A stretch of 64,000 nucleotides of DNA, taken from the NCBI GenBank assembly GCA_024235935.1, contig JACKLL010000008.1, forward strand, positions 62,001 through 126,000. The letters run 5' to 3'. The DNA is from Rhodoferax sp. (GTDB lineage: Bacteria > Pseudomonadota > Gammaproteobacteria > Burkholderiales > Burkholderiaceae_C). This document shows positions 16,787 to 27,100 of this stretch, piece after piece. The position numbers were made by a program, and so were the translations under genes. Each line of letters opens with the position of its first letter. The stretch's first letter is position 1. The notes beneath the pieces are model-generated. The model searched no databases. It was not told the origin of the DNA and saw only the letters and a program-made list of their open reading frames with translations.

Positions 16787-17017
16787 TCAGGGCGCGCGGT
16801 GCAGGCGCGGCGCGGACAACAGGTCGAGGTTGTCCGAGATGGCGGCGTCGACGGTGGGCCAGCGCCCCTGGAAGCGGTGCACGATGAACGCGGCCTGCAG
16901 GGCCCGCAGATCCTTGACGCTGGGCGCGACCTTGATCTGCGCCACGGCCGCGCCGGTGTTGCCGGCGCGTACCAGCGCCAGCACCTTGTCCGCCCAGACG
17001 CTGCTGTTGCGTGCCAT
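16787..17017 (-). CDS. Small conserved hypothetical protein
   Basis: A 76-residue protein starting MARNSSVWADKVLALVRAG. I chose the ATG at 17017 because GAGGAA lies at proper distance upstream; an in-frame ATG at 17047 has no such site. The sequence is mostly helical, without signal peptide, membrane segment or cysteine pair. The spaced pattern (KVLALVRAGNTGAAVAQIKV, then VKDLRALQAAF) suggests a small helical bundle. I do not recognise a function. It is divergent from the DUF6172 gene, 51 bp away. Confidence 0.6.
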   Translation of the reverse strand: MARNSSVWADKVLALVRAGNTGAAVAQIKVAPSVKDLRALQAAFIVHRFQGRWPTVDAAISDNLDLLSAPRLHRAP

Positions 17018-17068
17018 GGTTTGATTCCTCGGTGGTGAAGACTGCACTGTAGCTTGCTACCATCACCC

Positions 17069-17452
17069 ATGAAGAAAACTTTCCCTCTGACGCTGCCCGG
17101 CCGGCATCCGGACCGCGTGCGCGACGCGCTGAAGCATGAAATCCGCCAATACCTCAAGCGTGAACGGCGCAAGCCCTTGGCCGAAGGTGTCGACTTTCTG
17201 GACTTCGACTGCCGCTTCGGCCTGACGGCTGATGACGCCCAAACCACGGACCTGCAGGAACTGATACGCCAGATCGATGCGGCCGCCACGTCAGGGGCCA
17301 GCCAGGTCTACGTGGAATTGCTGGCCAAACCCGGTGTGCGCACGCCGCGGCCGCCCCGTGCCGAAGCAGACGCCGACGCAGACGTGGAAGCGACGGCCCT
17401 GCCCGAGGATTTCCATCCCACTTCCGTCGCCGACCAGGGCGACAAGGCCTGA
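17069..17452 (+). CDS. DUF6172 family protein
   Basis: A protein of 127 residues starting MKKTFPLTLPGRHPDRV, which matches the DUF6172 pattern of Proteobacteria. Residues 1-90 are the conserved part (KHEIRQYLKRERRKPL, then VDFLDFDCRFG). The last 35 residues are an acidic, proline-rich tail. The ATG at 17069 fits the family N-terminus better than the ORF-extending ATG at 17054. The function is unknown. Confidence 0.72.
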   Translation: MKKTFPLTLPGRHPDRVRDALKHEIRQYLKRERRKPLAEGVDFLDFDCRFGLTADDAQTTDLQELIRQIDAAATSGASQVYVELLAKPGVRTPRPPRAEADADADVEATALPEDFHPTSVADQGDKA

Positions 17453-17513
17453 GACGCACGCAAAGCGAGACCCGGCCTGCGCGAACAGCCCCGCTGCGTC
17501 GCAGCAGCTCGGC

Positions 17514-18797
17514 TCAGCGGGGCCCGCGCTTGTCGGCGTCCGGCGGGGTCGACCCGGCCTGACGCGCGGCTTCGGCGCGCAGCTTGTCCTTCTTGCTCGG
17601 ACGCTTGCCCTTGATGCCACCGGTGCCCGGCACCGGTGCCCGGTCCGGGACAGCCACCTGGGTCGGCTCGAAGCCCGCCACCACTTCCCGCGCGAGAACC
17701 ATGCCCTGGCGCTTCTCGATCAGGCGCATATGGGCCTCGGTGTCGGCACTGACGAAACTCAGCGCCAGTCCGCTGGCACCGGCGCGCCCGGTGCGTCCGA
17801 TGCGGTGCACGTAGTCGACGGCTGAACGCGGCAGGTCGTAGTTCACCACCACTGGCAGCTGCGCAATATCCAGGCCCCGGGCCGCCAGGTCGGTCGTGAC
17901 GACCACGTCCCACTGCCCATTGCGCAGTTCCTGCAAGGCCTGGGTGCGGGCGCCCTGGCTCAGCCCGCCATGAAACGGCGTGGCATAGACGCCATGGGCA
18001 TACAGCTTGGCCGCGATGGTCTCGGCCGCATGCTGCGTGGCCACGAACACCAGCACCCGCTTCCAGGCATGGTCCTTGATCAGCTGGCGCAGCAACTGCG
18101 TGCGCCGCGCCGGATCGACGGCAATGCAGCGCTGCACGATGTCCGGCACGTTGTGCGCATCGTCAGCAATCTGTACCCGCAGCGGTTCCAGCAGCAAGGC
18201 CTGCGCCAGCGACTCCACGGCGGCAGGCATCGTGGCCGAGAACAGCAGGGTCTGGCGTCGCGGCGGCAACAATGCCAGCACCCGCGCAAGTTCCTCGGCA
18301 AAACCGGCGTCGAGCATGCGGTCGGCCTCGTCCAGCACCAGCCACTGCACCGCGTCCAGTGCCACGGCATTCTTGTCGGCCAGATCCAGCAGCCGCCCCG
18401 GCGTCGCGACCACGATGTCGGCACCGCCGCGCAGCCGCATCATCTGCGGATTGATCGATACGCCGCCGAACAACGCGACCAGCTGGGGCGGCGCGGCCAG
18501 GAAACGGGACAGTGTGCGCACGGACTCTGCCACCTGGCTGGCCAGCTCGCGCGTGGGCACCAGCACCAGGGCCCGCACCCGGCGATCGCCTCGGGGTGGC
18601 GACTGCAGGAGGTGCTGCAGCAGCGGCAGCACGAACGCCGCGGTCTTGCCCGACCCCGTCTGCGCAATGCCCAGCACGTCGCTTGCGGCCAGCACGGCCG
18701 GAATCACCGCCTGCTGTATCGGTGTCGCCACCAGGTAACCCGAACCGGTAGCGGCCCGCAAAAGGTCAGGGGCCAGGGCGAAATCGGAGAAGGACAT
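17514..18797 (-). CDS. rhlE: DEAD-box ATP-dependent RNA helicase, RhlE type
   Basis: A 427-residue RNA helicase that unwinds short RNA duplexes in RNA decay and ribosome assembly. Motifs appear in order: Q-motif region ATPIQQAVIPAVL, motif I AQTGSGKTAAF, Ia VPTRELASQV, motif II VLDEADRMLD, motif III SATMP, then RecA2 with TDLAARGLD and motif VI HRIGRTGRAG. The C-terminal 60 residues are basic (GIKGKRPSKKDKLR), as in RhlE/SrmB-like proteins that use the tail to grip RNA. The ATG at 18797 is followed at once by the family start MSFSDFALAPDLL. Confidence 0.92.
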   Translation of the reverse strand: MSFSDFALAPDLLRAATGSGYLVATPIQQAVIPAVLAASDVLGIAQTGSGKTAAFVLPLLQHLLQSPPRGDRRVRALVLVPTRELASQVAESVRTLSRFLAAPPQLVALFGGVSINPQMMRLRGGADIVVATPGRLLDLADKNAVALDAVQWLVLDEADRMLDAGFAEELARVLALLPPRRQTLLFSATMPAAVESLAQALLLEPLRVQIADDAHNVPDIVQRCIAVDPARRTQLLRQLIKDHAWKRVLVFVATQHAAETIAAKLYAHGVYATPFHGGLSQGARTQALQELRNGQWDVVVTTDLAARGLDIAQLPVVVNYDLPRSAVDYVHRIGRTGRAGASGLALSFVSADTEAHMRLIEKRQGMVLAREVVAGFEPTQVAVPDRAPVPGTGGIKGKRPSKKDKLRAEAARQAGSTPPDADKRGPR

Positions 18798-18887
18798 AAG
18801 GGAGTCGGTACGGCGGGCCAGTGTAACGGGCCCTGCCGTGCGACCATCCGCAGGGGCCGCACCAGGCCATCGCGCGCTGTCCGGGGC

Positions 18888-20135
18888 TCACGGGGCAGCG
18901 CGATGCAGCGCTCCCTGGCGCAGCGCCAGCACGGCCCCGATCCACAGCGCCAGTGCCGAGACGACGAAGCCCCGTTCGAGGCCGCCGGGGCCATCGGCGA
19001 TCCAGCCCACCACCGTCGGCCCGATGATCTGGCCGCCGGCAAACACGATGGTGAATGCACCGATGCCTGCGGCCCACTGGGCCGGCGGCAGGTTGTGCCG
19101 CACCCAGGCGGTGGTCGACGCGACGACCGACAGGAACACCGCGCCGAACAGGATGCCGGATGCCAGCACCACCGGCCATGCAGCGCTTAGCGCCGGTGCC
19201 AGCGTCGCGGCGCCCAGCAAGGCATTGAGCAAGGCCAGCGGCCGCCCGTCGCGGTAGCGGTCGAGCAGGCCCGCCCACAGGCGCGGCGACGCCATCACGG
19301 CCACTCCGAGCAAGGCATAGAAGGCCATGATGGTGCCGCCGGCCATGCCCTGCGCGCGCAACAAGGCCACGATGAAGGTCATGTAGCCGATATAGCCGAC
19401 ACCGAACATGCCGTAGCCGGCCAGCGCAAACGCAAATCGCCGCAGCGGCATCGGGGCCAGGGCAGTACCGGCCGTCGCGCCCGACGGCACGGCACCGGGC
19501 GACCCACCGCTATCGGCCCACGCCAACTGGCGCACGGCCCAGCGCAGCAGCCCGGTGCCGACAAAGCACAGCAGCGCCAGCGCCGCCCAGGCATACGCCC
19601 AGCCATGCGCCTGCCCCGCGGCCTGTTGCAAGGCGAGTGGTACCACCAGCGCCGACAAGCTGATGCCCAGCCCGGTTCCGCCGTAATAAAGACCAATCAG
19701 CAGCCCCGCCCGTGCGGGATCGCCGGCGGCCAGGCGTGCAGCCAGCAGCCCGCCGGTGATGAATACCAGCGCACTGGTGAGGCCGGCCGCCAGGCGTTGC
19801 AGCAACCAGATGCCGGTATCGGTGAACAGGCCACTGACCGCCATCAGCACGCTCGCCGCCAGGGCCCCGGCCAGCATCACCGAACCCGGCTGGGCGCGGC
19901 GCAGCAGCATCGGCGTCAGCAAGGCTCCGAGCAGATACCCGGCCGCGTTGCTGGTGTTCATGGCGCCGGCCAGTGCATAACTCCAGCCCAGGTCGTCACG
20001 CATCGGCGGCAACAACAGGCCATAGGCGAAGCGGGTGATGCCCAGGGAGACGGCAGCGCCGAGCGAGAGCACCAGCGCCAGCCGGATGCGGCTCGCGCCT
20101 GGAGTGGCGGGCGATGGACCGGCAGCGGAAGACAT
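18888..20135 (-). CDS. YbfB/YjiJ family MFS transporter
   Basis: A 415-residue inner-membrane permease with about 12 hydrophobic helices. The first-helix phrase SLGITRFAYGLLLPPMRDDL, followed by MNTSNAAGYLLGALLTP, is characteristic of the YbfB/YjiJ group of uncharacterised major facilitators. I chose the start at 20135 (MSSAAGPSPATPG); the ATG at 20159 adds eight residues without family support. It stands alone between the helicase and the PEP-CTERM gene. The substrate is unknown. Confidence 0.82.
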   Translation of the reverse strand: MSSAAGPSPATPGASRIRLALVLSLGAAVSLGITRFAYGLLLPPMRDDLGWSYALAGAMNTSNAAGYLLGALLTPMLLRRAQPGSVMLAGALAASVLMAVSGLFTDTGIWLLQRLAAGLTSALVFITGGLLAARLAAGDPARAGLLIGLYYGGTGLGISLSALVVPLALQQAAGQAHGWAYAWAALALLCFVGTGLLRWAVRQLAWADSGGSPGAVPSGATAGTALAPMPLRRFAFALAGYGMFGVGYIGYMTFIVALLRAQGMAGGTIMAFYALLGVAVMASPRLWAGLLDRYRDGRPLALLNALLGAATLAPALSAAWPVVLASGILFGAVFLSVVASTTAWVRHNLPPAQWAAGIGAFTIVFAGGQIIGPTVVGWIADGPGGLERGFVVSALALWIGAVLALRQGALHRAAP

Positions 20136-20191
20136 GGCCTCAGTATGCCTGCGCGGCACCGCGCCATGCGCAATGGCGGAGCCGGAAAAGG

Positions 20192-20215
20192 CAACGGGCC
20201 ATGAAAGGCCCGTTG
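20192..20215 (-). terminator. Second hairpin after the PEP-CTERM gene
   Basis: A perfect 9-bp stem CAACGGGCC / GGCCCGTTG with a six-base loop. On the minus strand it is followed by CCTTTTCC, a short T-run. It lies 50-73 bp past the PEP-CTERM stop and just before the YbfB/YjiJ start region. Confidence 0.65.
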
Positions 20216-20227
20216 TGCTGGATTCAG

Positions 20228-20249
20228 GCCCGACGATCTGTCGTCGGGC
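20228..20249 (-). terminator. First hairpin after the PEP-CTERM gene
   Basis: A perfect 9-bp stem GCCCGACGA / TCGTCGGGC with a four-base loop, 16 bp past the stop of the PEP-CTERM gene. With the next hairpin it forms a tandem terminator-like pair. Confidence 0.55.
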
Positions 20250-20264
20250 GCGTCGCGTGGGGGA

Positions 20265-20942
20265 TCAGGCCGATGCGGCCTCGCTATCCGTCCGTGCCTT
20301 GGAGGCGCGGCGCACACGGCTTGCGATCAGGCCCAGGCCACCGAGCAGCAGCATCCAGGTTTCGGGTTCGGGGACGGCAGCCACGGAGGCGGAGACATCG
20401 AACGTTGGGTTCTGAAACGACGTGTCGAGTGCATTGCCAAAAACACGCACATTGGTACTTTCGCCTGCAGCCAGTCCCGTGAGGTTGAAGACACCGGTCA
20501 ACGTCACGCTGCTTCCTGCAGGAATCAGGTATGAGTCAAACAAGTAGCCACCTACGAACCTGAACGCCCCCGACGTATCCGCTGTACCAAAACTGCCCGA
20601 CGACGTGCTGAAATTGAAATCGAAATCCGAGCCATCGAACGACGCCGCCTTCAATCCATTGAGGACTGTCGATATCGGCGCGGAATCCGAGCCGATCGAC
20701 AAGGTCGACGCTGCAGCGTTGAATGACAAAAGCGTTGGTACGAATTGGATTGTGACGTCGAACGCCGCCAAATCGAAATCGCTGTCGAATGTGAAGGTGA
20801 ACGACGGAAAGGCCTGGCTGGACACGGGCGCAATGGCACCACTTGACGAGGTCTCGATCGCTTGCACCATCGGGCTGGAAAACGCCATCAAGCCCGCGAC
20901 CGACAACACCGCACCCAGCTTCCACACACTCTTCGTTGGCAT
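20265..20942 (-). CDS. PEP-CTERM protein with a cohesin-like domain
   Basis: A 225-residue exported protein. Residues 1-28 form a signal peptide (GAVLSVAGLMAFSSPMVQA). Residues about 45-185 are all-beta and cohesin-like. The strand FDVTIQFVPTLLSFNAA aligns without gaps to VSFTLHYDPSLLTISGA in the giant protein next door. Residues about 188-210 are the exosortase sorting signal: VPEPETW, a hydrophobic helix (MLLLGGLGLIA) and RVRR. A 15-residue tail follows, longer than usual. Exosortase would remove the signal and attach or release the protein at the cell surface; no exosortase gene is in the window. A GGAGG site precedes the start, and a sigma-54 promoter match lies 68-83 bp upstream. The PEP-CTERM call is firm; the cohesin role is inferred. 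Confidence 0.85.
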   Translation of the reverse strand: MPTKSVWKLGAVLSVAGLMAFSSPMVQAIETSSSGAIAPVSSQAFPSFTFTFDSDFDLAAFDVTIQFVPTLLSFNAAASTLSIGSDSAPISTVLNGLKAASFDGSDFDFNFSTSSGSFGTADTSGAFRFVGGYLFDSYLIPAGSSVTLTGVFNLTGLAAGESTNVRVFGNALDTSFQNPTFDVSASVAAVPEPETWMLLLGGLGLIASRVRRASKARTDSEAASA

Positions 20943-21009
20943 TTTTCTTCCTCCAGAAATGCAGGATTCAGACCCTGGACAGGCCCGACATCATTTGACA
21001 ACCATTAAA

Positions 21010-21025
21010 AGCAAAATTCACGCCA
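21010..21025 (-). promoter_or_regulatory. Sigma-54 (-24/-12) promoter of the PEP-CTERM gene
   Basis: On the minus strand TGGCGTGAATTTTGCT matches the RpoN consensus TGGCACG-N4-TTGCW, with the exact 7-bp distance between TGGC and TTGC. It predicts a start near 21000 and a leader of about 58 bases before the ATG at 20942. PEP-CTERM genes of floc-forming betaproteobacteria are known to depend on RpoN and the PrsK/PrsR system. Confidence 0.7.
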
Positions 21026-21119
21026 CACATCGGAAACGCACATCACACGGCGACAAACCGTCTTGCCCAAACCCCAAAGTGATAGGGATGTAACGTATTT
21101 CGACATCTGGCGATCATGT

Positions 21120-24100
21120 TCACACACGTGGCAACACAATTCGCCAATCCGCACTCTTGCGAGGCACATGGGAGTCACGCCCACTGACCCAATGGCCCAG
21201 CCATTCATTTGCGCGCCCAGCAGGCGCATTTCCTTCGTCGATGCGTGCGCTGCGGTCGAACCGCACATTCGGAACCCCCGCGGGCTGACCGCTGTCGGAC
21301 GACACGATGGCCTGCGAAGAAAACTGCTGTGCACTTTCCGCAGATCCGAGGCCGTTGACCCATTCCTGGCGACGCGCAGCCATCGGGTCCAGAAGCGTCG
21401 ACAAGTCGGTGAAAGCTGGCATGAGCGGATTACCCGTCTGCGACGAAGCGGGCTCGAACACCACGCCCTCAGCCTCCGGCCTGATCGATACAGGTTCGAC
21501 ATCTGCCATGACCGCTATCGGCGCAGTCGTGCGGTCGGGCCCCGGCAGCGGCGAATCGACTGGCGCTTGCGCATCTGACACAGCAGTGGATCCCGCCTGC
21601 GGCAAGGCCACGGCGGGTGCGGCTGCTTCGGGTACATCCTGCATCGCCGCTTGCACTGGCGCCACCGGCAATGGCGGGATGTAAACCTGTGCCACACCAC
21701 GAATCATGTTCCCGACCAGTCGGTAGTCGAACACGCTCAGCTGGCCATTGCCGTAAGCGCCACCGACAAGCACCGGATCGATCAGCGGGTAAGCGCCGAA
21801 TCCGGAGTACCTGCCCGAAATGACATCCAGAATGGCCTGCGCATCATTCAGCGCATAGGCACCATCGCCACTGGTGTCCGCAAGGTAGGCCGCTACGTGC
21901 AAGCCATCATCGTCTCGCGCCGCCATGGCACCACCGTTGACCGACACATCCCGCAGATCGAGCACGTGGCTGGCACCATAGCGCGCCATCGCGCTTGCAG
22001 GCACATGGGCTTCCAGCCGCAGCAGATCCGTTTGCGCATTGGTCAGGCCGCTGATGCCGGTGACCTGGATACCGATCTGGCCTGCCACGGACATATCGGT
22101 CACGACACTCGCCCCGGCCAGCGCGCTGCTGGCGCCAGAGATCGTCAGCAAGCTGGGGTCGTAGTGCAACGTGAAGCTGACAGTGTTGACGCCAATGCCA
22201 TTGCTGATGCGCAGCGGCAGACCGGAGCCACTGGCCGGCAGGTTGACATCCTGCCCTGCGCCACGGGTGAACTCACCCAGGCCCAGGACCACGCCACTGG
22301 CGGCGGCCTGTGTCCTCGAAGCCACGAAATTCCCACCCGCCACACCGTCCCCATCGCCATCCAGCAGCCGGCCATGCGTGTCCACGAAGCCATCGGCCCG
22401 GCTGGACAGCGTCAGCGCGTAGTTGCCGCCGGCAAGCACACCGGCAATCGCCGGGCCGCCCGTCTTCACGAAGGTATAGCCCATGCCATCGGCATCCAGT
22501 ACCACGCTGCCGGCCACCGGCTTGTTGGCGCCATCGCTGAACACCGCATCGGAGGCGCCCCATCCGTAGGACTGCCCGTCCACCAGATTGAGCGTCGACG
22601 GATCCACCGCCTGGTTGAAGCGCACCTGGTAGCCGCTGTGGGTCAGCTGGAAACTGGTCACGGCCAGCAGGTGGGGATCGACCGTGACCGTGAAGCTGGC
22701 CTGGTCCTCGCCGCCGTGCCCGTCGCTGACCCGCACCGTGACCGGGTACACCGCCACGGCATCCAGGTACGGCGCCGTCCATTGCAGGACGCCGGAGCTG
22801 CTGTCGATCTGCAGCCCGGCCGGGCCGTCCAGCAGCTCGAAGCTCAGGGTATCGCTGCCATCCACATCGTCGGCGACCAGGGCCAGGTCGAGCAGGTCAC
22901 CCGCGCGCAGGTCTTGCGCACCAGGGTTGGCCAAGGTCGGAGCGTCGTTGACCGGCAGCACGTTGATGGCCACCGTTACCGGCAAGGACGTCAGCGCCGG
23001 CGACACGTAGTCGGTGCCGCAGCCGCAGGTGAAGGCCTGCCCGGCATCGGTGACACTGAACGAGAAGCTGTCGGCGCCGAAATAGTCGATGTCGGGCACG
23101 TAGGTCCAGGCGCCGCCGGCGGCCAGCGTCAGGGTACCGTGCTGAGGACCTTCGACCAGGTTGAACAGCAGGGCTGTCGGGGCGGTTTCCAGGTCGCTGC
23201 CGCTGAGCTGGATCGCGAGCGCCGTGTCCTCGTCGGTGGAGACGGACTGCGCGTTGGCCGTGGGCGCATCGTTGACCGGCAACACCTTGATGTCGATGCT
23301 GGCCGTGGCACTGCCACCCTGCCCGTCGACCACCTGGTACATGAAGTTCACCTGCCCGACGAAATCCGCAGGCGGGGTGTAGGTCAGCTGGTGCGTCACC
23401 GGGTCGAGCGGCCCCAGCGTGCCGAATGCAGGCTGGGTCAGGATGCTGTAGGTCAGCGTATCGCCATCCGGATCGGTGGCCGCAAGCGTGATCACCAGCG
23501 GCTGGTCCTCGTCGGTCTGCGTGAACTGGCCCGTCGCCACCGGGTTGCGGTTCGGCGCCAACACGTTCACCGCCACTGGCACCGCATCGTAACTGCCATC
23601 CTCGTCGGTTGCCGTGACCGTGATGCTGTAGTCGCCGTCGAGCGCATAGACGTGGCTGACGCTGGTCGCATTGCCAGCCACCGTCTGCAGGTTGCCGTCA
23701 CCCCAGTTGATGTCCCATGCCGACACCGTGTCCTGGCCCGGGTCGGTCGCACCCAGCGAGAGCACATACGTCTGGCCCAGCAGGACCTGCGCGGCACCGG
23801 AGACACTCAGACCTGGCGCCACGTTGTGCACATGGATCTGGAACGTGCGCTGTACGCTCGCCACGCCATCGCTGACCCGTACCGTGACGTCGGTCGACGC
23901 ATCGCCGTCGATGGCGGTCCATGTGAAGACACCGGTACCGGCGTTGACCGTGGCGCCGGACGGCCCGGTGACCAGGCTGTAGCTCAGGGTCTGGCCTTCA
24001 GGATCCTGGCCAACCAGCTGCACGCTGACAAGGCCGCCTTCATCGACATCCTGGTCGGCAATCGCATCGAGCGTCGGCGGGTCGTTGGTCGGGTTGACGA

Positions 24101-27100
24101 TCAGCGAGATGGTTCCTGCGACCGAGGTGAGCGCCGTTGCCGGGTCGGCGTCGTTGCGCCCGCGATCTGTCACCGTATAGGTGAAGGCATCGTCACCGGC
24201 GAAGTCGGGATCCGGCGTATAGGTCCAGCTTCCATTGCTGCCTTGCACCAGGCTGCCATGCTGCGGCGGCGTCACCAGGGTGAAGACCAGGCCGCTGCGC
24301 GGTGTTTCCTTGTCGATCGCCGGCAGGGTCAGCGTGACCGGGTTGTCTTCGGTCAGGTTCACGATCTGTCCCGGCGCCAGTGGCAGGTCGTTGACCGGCA
24401 GCACGTTCAGGCTGATGGTTCCGATCGCGGTGCCCAGCTTGCCATCGTCGACCTGGAACTGGAAGCTGTCCGCACCCCAGTAGTCGGGATCTGGCGTGTA
24501 GGTGACCTGGCGGGTCACCGGGTCGAAGCCGGACAGGCTTCCATGGGCTGGATTGCTGTACAGGCCGAAGCTCAGCGGGTCCAGGTCGGCATCGGAACCC
24601 GCCAGCGTGATCACCACGCTGCCATCCTCATTGACGTTGACGGCCTGGGACTGCGCCACCGGGTCGGTGTTGCCGGCACGGTCGATCGAGAACACATGCA
24701 GGTAGTCGCCGCCGGCCGTTCCGTTGGCATCACCGTCCAGCGCATTGCCGGCCGTGTCGTAGATGGCCAGCGTGCCCGACAGGCGCAGCCGGTACAGGCC
24801 ATCGGCCAGCACACCGCCGCCGAACTGCAGCGTGAGGTCGGTCTCCGGGAACGAGTAGGCCGGGGTCAGCGCGATCTCGACGTCGTCCGGCGTGTCGAGC
24901 ACACCGTCGGCACCGGCAAACAGCAATTCGTAATTGGCCGGGCTGCGCGCCGAGATGCCGTCGAGCGACTCGCTGAAGCTGACCTGGACGCTGGAGAAGG
25001 CCAGTGCCGTCGTACCGCCGTTCGGCGGCAGCTGCGAGATCGCCGTGACCTGCGGCGGCGTGGCGTCGTCGGAGTCGCCCTGGAATTCGTAGGCACCGAT
25101 GTCGTAGAAGCGTAGGCCTTCCTGTGCCTGCCACTGCACCGAATTGGCGGAGGCCAGGTTCGGCGCGCCGTCGTAGCCCGGCGCCAGCACGAAGCTGAAT
25201 CCATTGCCGGCCGACACACCGATCCGCGGCGTGAAGCCGGTGTTGCCGGCGCCGTAGTCGAAGCGGTAGCTTCCGTCGCTGAACAGCGTCACCGAGAAGT
25301 TGGCCGTCTTGCTGTTGTCGGCCTGCAGCGCGGCCGCCCAGCGGAAGGTGATCTGGTTCGCGGTCGTCGTGTCGACGAAGATGTTGCCGCCGACGTTGGC
25401 CGTGGTCAGGTTGTCCCAGAACGGCGCAATGATGGTGTTGCGCTGGAAGATCTCCAGGTTGTTGGCCTGGTACACCGCGGTGTCCGGGCCGGCAAACTGC
25501 AGGTAGCCCTCGGTCGATACCGTCACCGAGGTGTAGGTGGTACCGTAGAACGTGAAGCCAAAGCCCAGCGCCTGTGTGAAGCTGCCCTGGGTCGTCCGGT
25601 AAGGCTTGGCCGTGCCACTCTCGTTGAACAGATTGCCGCCACTGGCACTGGGCACGTACAGCGGCCAGCCGTCGCCGGTGTTGGCCGTGCTGGGATCGTC
25701 GTGCCGCTCACGGCCTTCGATGTCGTACAGCGTGGCGCGGTACGCGTTGGCAGCGTCGATGGCCGGCGAGTACGCCTTGAGGCCGAAGTTGTCATCATGC
25801 CCGTCACCCTCGGCGGCGGGATTCGCACCCAGTACGTTGTCGGCACCGTCGATGTCCAGGAACAGCGGGTCGCCGGCGACCGAGAACACGTCCTTGACGC
25901 TGGCGAGTTTCCAGTTGGCCAGCGTCACCTGCTCCAGGTTGTTCCACAGGCCGGTGCGTGCAGCAGCGCCGGCGGTGAAGATCAGGTTGTAGTCGGACAA
26001 CATGCCGGTCACGCCACCGGGGTCGGCGTTGATACCGTAACCCGCAGCCACCCACAGGATGTTGTTGAACAGCCGCACGTCCTGCGCATTGCTGGTCAGC
26101 CGGATCGCATCGCCCACCGGCTGGTAGATCGTGTTGTTGCTGACCAGGTCGTCGGCATTGTGGCGCCACGCCAGCGAGATGCCGACATTGGTGTTGGCAT
26201 AGATGACGTTGTTGACGATGTTGCCGTAGCCACTGTCGACAATGCCGAACGAATTGCCATAGATGCGGTTGCCGACGATGTTGCCACCGCTGCCGGACGA
26301 ACTGCCGGTATAGACCCCGTACTGGCTGTTGCCATAGATCTCGTTACCGGTCACCCAGGTGCTGTAGTCGGCACTCACGCCATGGTAGTTGCCGTGGATG
26401 TCGTTGCCTTCGATCCGCACGTTGCCACTGTTGCTGGTGATGCCATACAGGTTGCTGTTGGTATGCCCGAATACGTCGTTGTCGACGATCCAGGCGACAC
26501 CACTGGCGACAATACCGTGGCTGGCGTTGTCGTGCACGCGGTTGGCCTGCACGACGATACGGTCAGCCAGCGCTCCGGAGTAGTACACGTACATGCCGTA
26601 GCTCGCATTGCCGAACACATCGTTACCCCGCACCAGCGCACGGGCGGCACTGATCTCGAGTCCGCGCTGGCCATTGCCATGGACCTGGTTGTCGAGCACC
26701 TGCAGGTCGTCGTTGCCTGCTGCGAACGACAGTCCATCCTGCGTATTGCCATAGATATCCGAACGCATCACGGTGATCCGGTCGGAGTCCACGCCTGCGG
26801 CATAGAGTCCGTACTGCCCGCCGGTGATGGCCAGGTTGGCGATGGTGATGTCGTCGGCACCGGCGAACTCGAACACGACCCGGCCCGCGGCAGTGTTGCC
26901 CCGGTTCAGCTCGGCCACATGGCCCACCACCTGCGGGCCCTGGATCCTCACGCCGCTGTCCTGTGCATCGAGCACGATGTTCGTGGCCAGGTTGTACACC
27001 CCCGTGTCCACATAGATCACGTCGCCCGGATCCAGGTCGTAGGCCCGCAGCAGCGCCGCCAGGCTGGCCATCGGCGCATCCGCACTCTTGCCCGAGTTCG

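Noticed and set aside
17489..17522. Hairpin CCCCGCTG / CAGCGGGG as terminator between the DUF6172 and helicase genes
   Set aside because: It overlaps the helicase stop codon, has a long inner region and no T-run; too weak to annotate as a feature.
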